From the NCBI GenBank assembly GCA_013911885.1, contig JACESI010000002.1:353307-417306 (forward strand): a DNA stretch of 64,000 bases, in the 5' to 3' direction. Under the pieces are notes generated by a model. The model was not told where the DNA came from and did not search any database. It was given only the letters and a program-made list of their open reading frames with translations. The stretch comes from Hyphomicrobiales bacterium. GTDB taxonomy: Bacteria > Pseudomonadota > Alphaproteobacteria > Rhizobiales > JACESI01. Shown piece by piece: positions 61,083 through 64,000 of this stretch (positions are counted from its first letter, which is position 1; each line of letters starts with the position of its first letter). The translations under genes were made by a program, and so were the position numbers.

Positions 61083-62029
61083 CAGGCAATCTCGGTCTCA
61101 GCGAGAGCGCGGACCTCATCAATAAGTGCGGAAACCTTGCTGCGCCGCACCTTTTCGATGTCGTCCTGATATTTCAGGAGAACGCCGAGCGTATCGGAAA
61201 CAACGTCCGGATCGAGCACCATCTGGTCGAGGGTACAGAGCGCGCTTGCCCAGTCGAGGGTTTCCGCAACGCCCGGATTCTTGAACAGGTCACCCTCCCG
61301 CAGTCGCTGGACAAAGCCCACGATCTCAGCCGAAAGCCGCGCCCCCGCGCCGGGCACCTTGCGGCGGACGATTTCAAGTTCACTCTCCCGGTCGGGGTAA
61401 TCAACCCAGTGGTATAGGCAGCGCCGCTTCAGCGCATCATGGATTTCGCGGGTCCGGTTCGAGGTGATGATGACAATCGGCGGCACGTCTGCCCGGATCG
61501 TTCCAATTTCGGGAATCGTCACCTGATTGTCAGCCAAAACCTCGAGAAGATACGCCTCGAAAGCCTCATCGGCGCGGTCGAGTTCGTCAATCAGCAGCAC
61601 CGGCGCCCCGCGCTTGTTGCCCTCTTCGCTACCATGATGACGAATCGCTTTCAGGATCGGGCGTTCGATCAGAAATTCGGTGCTATAGAGATCATGCGAC
61701 AATTGTGTGCGGTCTGCATCACCCATGGCCTCGGCGAGCCGGATTTCCGTCATCTGTCGGGCATGGTTCCACTCATAGACAGCGCTCGAAACATCGAGCC
61801 CCTCATAACATTGCAGCCGGATCAGCGTCCGGTCGAGACTGGCTGCGAGAACCTTGGCAATCTCGGTCTTTCCGACCCCTGCCTCGCCTTCGAGAAACAG
61901 CGGACGACCGAGCCTGAGCGCGAGGAAAACGACGGTTGCAAGCGCGCGCGGCGCGATATAATCCGCTTCCGCGAGCAGCACCCGCGTCGCTTCGATGCTG
62001 GCCGGACTTTGCTTTATGTGATGCATCAT
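61082..62029 (-). CDS. coxD: CoxD-like MoxR-family AAA+ ATPase
   Basis: 315 aa. Walker A FLEGEAGVGKTEIAKVLAAS, Walker B VLLIDELDRADEAFEAYLLE and the sensor region PPIVIITSNRTREIHDAL are clear. CoxD is the chaperone-like ATPase that helps sulfurate and metallate the [CuSMoO2] centre of CO dehydrogenase. It heads the coxD-coxE-xdhC-moeA/mobA run; no structural hydroxylase gene is in the window. Confidence 0.9.
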   Translation of the reverse strand: MMHHIKQSPASIEATRVLLAEADYIAPRALATVVFLALRLGRPLFLEGEAGVGKTEIAKVLAASLDRTLIRLQCYEGLDVSSAVYEWNHARQMTEIRLAEAMGDADRTQLSHDLYSTEFLIERPILKAIRHHGSEEGNKRGAPVLLIDELDRADEAFEAYLLEVLADNQVTIPEIGTIRADVPPIVIITSNRTREIHDALKRRCLYHWVDYPDRESELEIVRRKVPGAGARLSAEIVGFVQRLREGDLFKNPGVAETLDWASALCTLDQMVLDPDVVSDTLGVLLKYQDDIEKVRRSKVSALIDEVRALAETEIA

Positions 62030-62426
62030 GCCGCCGTCCTCTTCTTTGCATCAGGGCAATGTAGCCCGATTGCGGTCAAGAGCAAGGGCTGAGGCTCGGC
62101 CGGAATTTTTCCCCTGCCGGGACGCTTCTACGCACAAATGAGCGCCGTGCAACTGGCGCCATGACATCCAAGATCGAGATGCAAATGATCGCGGTGCTGC
62201 GCGTTCACATCGGGCCCGGACACGGTGGTGAACCGGGTGAAATCAGTAACATTGCAATACGGAAGGTTTTTGCAACGGTTTTTCGTGCCCTGATATTTCA
62301 ATGACTTAAGTGTCGCAAAACTTTGTCGCAAAAAGATGGGCGAAATTCTGCTGTGAGCCCAGACTTACCGATGCTGCGCTTTGCATGAATGACCGCTTGT
62401 GACGGCCTAGCTTAGCATCTTACTTG
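62030..62426. other. Spacer between coxD and the SRPBCC gene
   Basis: 397 nt upstream of coxD on its strand. It contains the remnant listed next. I see no promoter I would defend and no other gene. Confidence 0.4.
62128..62247 (-). pseudogene. Remnant of an extensin-like C-terminal domain
   Basis: The last ~39 codons of a short frame read [20 protein letters not shown] followed by [14 protein letters not shown]. This resembles the C-terminal HxHxD metal motif and Cys-ending tail of alphaproteobacterial extensin-like proteins. The remaining ~200 residues of that family are missing, so this looks like the decayed 3' end of a lost gene. Confidence 0.45.
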
Positions 62427-62951
62427 CTACTGCGTTTCAGATGACCGTCGATTGATCTCTCGCTGCGCGTCGTGAGCGAAGTCCTCGATAAGTTGTTTCG
62501 GTCGAACAAAAAGAAGCGCAAGCAGTTTTGATCGGAACCCGTTTGTCGTCAAAGTCTCAGTGAATGTTCCACGCACCGCTTTTGGTCCGACTTGTTCAAA
62601 CTCGGCAAAATAACTGCCCTCGAAGTAGCCTTCGGAAGCCGTCGCCAGCTCATACCGTGTCGGAACATCAAATGCAGTTTCACGAAAGTTGATGCGCACA
62701 CCATGTTCTGAAACCTCTGTCCATGCGCGTTGTCCTGGCTCACCTTCCAGATCGACGATTTCAATCACAGAGGCGCGCCATTCCGGCAAGCTCCCAGGAT
62801 CAGTATAGACGTCCCAAACCTCTTCCACGGTCCCATCCAATGTGATGGTGTGCGTGCCAGTACGCGTTTCAGGGACAAAAAAGTGAACCGCCAGTCCAGC
62901 CAACAGAACAATCGCAATGACCAACCCGATTGCTAAGCCCAACATCCTCAT
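62427..62951 (-). CDS. Membrane-anchored SRPBCC family protein
   Basis: 174 aa. One N-terminal membrane segment (LGLAIGLVIAIVLLAGLAVH) is followed by an SRPBCC/polyketide-cyclase-like domain (HTITLDGTVEEVWDVYTDPG; WRASVIEIVDLEGEPGQRAW). It recalls CoxG-type proteins in being beside cox genes, but the anchor is N-terminal and the assignment is not secure. It overlaps the upstream hypothetical gene by 4 nt (ATGA). Confidence 0.75.
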   Translation of the reverse strand: MRMLGLAIGLVIAIVLLAGLAVHFFVPETRTGTHTITLDGTVEEVWDVYTDPGSLPEWRASVIEIVDLEGEPGQRAWTEVSEHGVRINFRETAFDVPTRYELATASEGYFEGSYFAEFEQVGPKAVRGTFTETLTTNGFRSKLLALLFVRPKQLIEDFAHDAQREINRRSSETQ

Positions 62952-63355
62952 GCCCCCTGCTCGAATTTACGCTGATCTTCGATCCACTGGGGATCAATCG
63001 GAAGTTTCTTCGCGAGCTTGTCGTCTGGCTCAACAACGCGCCAGAATGGGATCACGTCAGAAGGCGATTTACCCTGATCCATCTCTTCAATCGCGTACTC
63101 AGCGACGATCCGCAGGAAGATCGCGGTGGAGGCCGGACACATCGCATCGCATTTATTTCGCCGGGCCAGCTGATTTCGCATCTTGACTACATTCGACGTT
63201 TCGCCGTGCGAAATTTTTGAAATGTAGTCCGCAACGATTTGTGGCGTGCCGACAAAAAGCATCTGGCCAGCCTTGATCCCGGCAAAGCTCTTGTCGAGCA
63301 TCACTTTCTTCGGCGACCGCCGCTTATGGAATTTGTCGCAGGCCTTCATCTTCAT
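62948..63355 (-). CDS. Conserved hypothetical protein
   Basis: 135 aa from the first ATG; a shorter start at residue 32 (MLFVGTPQIVADYI) is possible. Key segments are KCDAMCPASTAIFLRIVAEY and IPFWRVVEPDDKLAKKLPID. It has a CxxxC pair and no signal peptide or membrane helix. I do not recognise the family. It is coupled to the SRPBCC gene by a 4-nt overlap. Confidence 0.6.
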   Translation of the reverse strand: MKMKACDKFHKRRSPKKVMLDKSFAGIKAGQMLFVGTPQIVADYISKISHGETSNVVKMRNQLARRNKCDAMCPASTAIFLRIVAEYAIEEMDQGKSPSDVIPFWRVVEPDDKLAKKLPIDPQWIEDQRKFEQGA

Positions 63356-63665
63356 ATGAGAATCATACCACGGCGATTACCTCCGATAAATAACCCTCTT
63401 AATTTCGATTATACTTCAACCGGTTAAGGCATGTACTGTTGTACCAACGCACACAGAGCGTTCCTGCAATGAGAGTCGAACCGGCCATTGGTGCAGTCGC
63501 AGCGAAAGGCAGCAACGTCCCGCATTGCCGTCGTTCAGACCGACGTCGCGAAAACCATCCTTTCTGCAACCGATTTCCCATCACCGTCAGCGTGCTTCAT
63601 TGATGCCTCAATGCTAGAAGGAGCACTAAGCGCTCCCCTCGCCGGCCCTTCCTCAGCCGCTCTTC
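63356..63665. other. Intergenic stretch
   Basis: 310 nt between the hypothetical gene and the ETF-QO gene. A minus-strand frame of 61 codons (63399-63584) has one hydrophobic stretch but no ribosome site; I see nothing else. Confidence 0.4.
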
Positions 63666-64000
63666 CTACATATTCGGATAATTCGGACCGCCCGCGCCCT
63701 CTGGCACGGTCCAGTTGATGTTCTGGTTCGGATCCTTGATATCGCAGGTTTTGCAGTGGACACAGTTCTGCGCATTGATGACGAAATTCGGCTTGCCGCC
63801 GCCTTCCGCCTCGACCCATTCATAAACGCCTGCCGGGCAATACCGGCTCGACGGGCCTTTGAAGACGTCCCATTCAGATGTGACCTGAAGTGCCGGATCT
63901 TTCACCCGGAGGTGGATCGGCTGATCTTCTTCATGGTTGGTCGAGGACATGAAGACCGAGGAGAGCCGGTCGAAGGAGATTTTGCCATCCGGTTTCGGAT
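63666..64000 (-). CDS. Electron-transfer flavoprotein-ubiquinone oxidoreductase (partial, C-terminal 111 codons)
   Basis: Membrane-associated FAD/4Fe-4S enzyme that passes electrons from ETF to ubiquinone. Only the C-terminal ferredoxin-like domain is in the window; the frame stays open to the right edge ([15 protein letters not shown] precedes the [15 protein letters not shown] segment). The cluster cysteines are in [10 protein letters not shown] and [16 protein letters not shown], and the chain ends [15 protein letters not shown] as in this family. Confidence 0.95.
   Translation of the reverse strand, partial: PKPDGKISFDRLSSVFMSSTNHEEDQPIHLRVKDPALQVTSEWDVFKGPSSRYCPAGVYEWVEAEGGGKPNFVINAQNCVHCKTCDIKDPNQNINWTVPEGAGGPNYPNM

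Noticed and set aside
63399..63584. Minus-strand ORF of 61 codons before ETF-QO
   Set aside because: One hydrophobic stretch only, no start signal and no family resemblance I can defend.

Overview
The window is about 64 kb of moderately GC-rich bacterial DNA with dense, strand-coherent gene blocks and many 1-4 nt start/stop overlaps. The L7/L12-RpoB-RpoC proteins, the hopanoid (hpn) genes, the PQQ/XoxF genes, the CoxD/CoxE/XdhC accessory genes and ETF-ubiquinone oxidoreductase together point to an alphaproteobacterium, most likely a methylotrophic or facultatively methanol-oxidising member of the Hyphomicrobiales. No 16S gene is present, so this is inference. I see no insertion sequence, prophage, CRISPR array or plasmid function.

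Layout. (1) 1-11.2 kb, minus strand: the transcription/translation block secE-nusG-rplK-rplA-rplJ-rplL-rpoB-rpoC, with rpoC cut by the left edge. (2) 11.5-17.8 kb, plus strand: a glycosyltransferase/DUF2064 pair, cytochrome c maturation ccmCDG, then a translationally coupled sulfotransferase, lipoprotein and hpnA. (3) 17.7-30.3 kb: hopanoid genes hpnB (minus), hpnC-D-E-G (plus), hpnH, ispH, hpnM and hpnN (minus), and mlaA (plus). The squalene-hopene cyclase gene (hpnF/shc) that usually sits between hpnE and hpnG is absent. (4) 30.4-32.2 kb: tRNA-Thr(TGT) and an acetolactate-synthase-like ThDP enzyme. (5) 32.5-53.0 kb: a large PQQ/lanthanide methanol-oxidation island. It holds a SoxYZ-like carrier; a run of poorly known periplasmic and membrane genes including an ExbB/MotA-like and an ExbD-like pair; pqqE-D-C-B-A (pqqA is only 32 codons); a SoxH-type metallohydrolase; xoxF-xoxG-xoxJ-CXXCW; and a convergent PQQ-associated ABC transporter operon. 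(6) 53-57.2 kb: tRNA-Leu(TAA), gpt, a CinA-like gene, a DUF1523 gene, map and radC. (7) 57.2-62.0 kb: molybdenum-hydroxylase maturation genes coxD, coxE, a split xdhC and a MoeA-like/MobA-like fusion, without any coxLMS structural genes. (8) 62-64 kb: an SRPBCC protein, a conserved hypothetical, and the C-terminus of ETF-ubiquinone oxidoreductase at the right edge.

How it works together. PqqA-E would make PQQ for XoxF. XoxF carries the extra Asp of lanthanide-dependent methanol dehydrogenases and would pass electrons to the cytochrome XoxG, matured by the Ccm machinery of which ccmCDG are here. MxaD, the SoxYZ-like carrier, the metallohydrolase, the CXXCW protein and the ABC system are recurrent PQQ-enzyme partners of unclear chemistry. 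HpnC/D/E make squalene from farnesyl diphosphate derived from the IspH pathway. HpnH and HpnG extend hopanoids, and HpnN, HpnM and MlaA look like lipid-trafficking partners.

The best candidate for something undescribed is the minus-strand gene run at 33.4-38.8 kb downstream of pqqE. It pairs a TolQ/ExbB-type proton channel with an ExbD-type stator that seems fused to a YfaP/DUF2135-like beta domain. The same run has an exported pentapeptide-repeat protein, a Sel1-repeat protein, and a small membrane protein whose frame is intact only if a -1 shift occurs at an A7 slippery heptamer.
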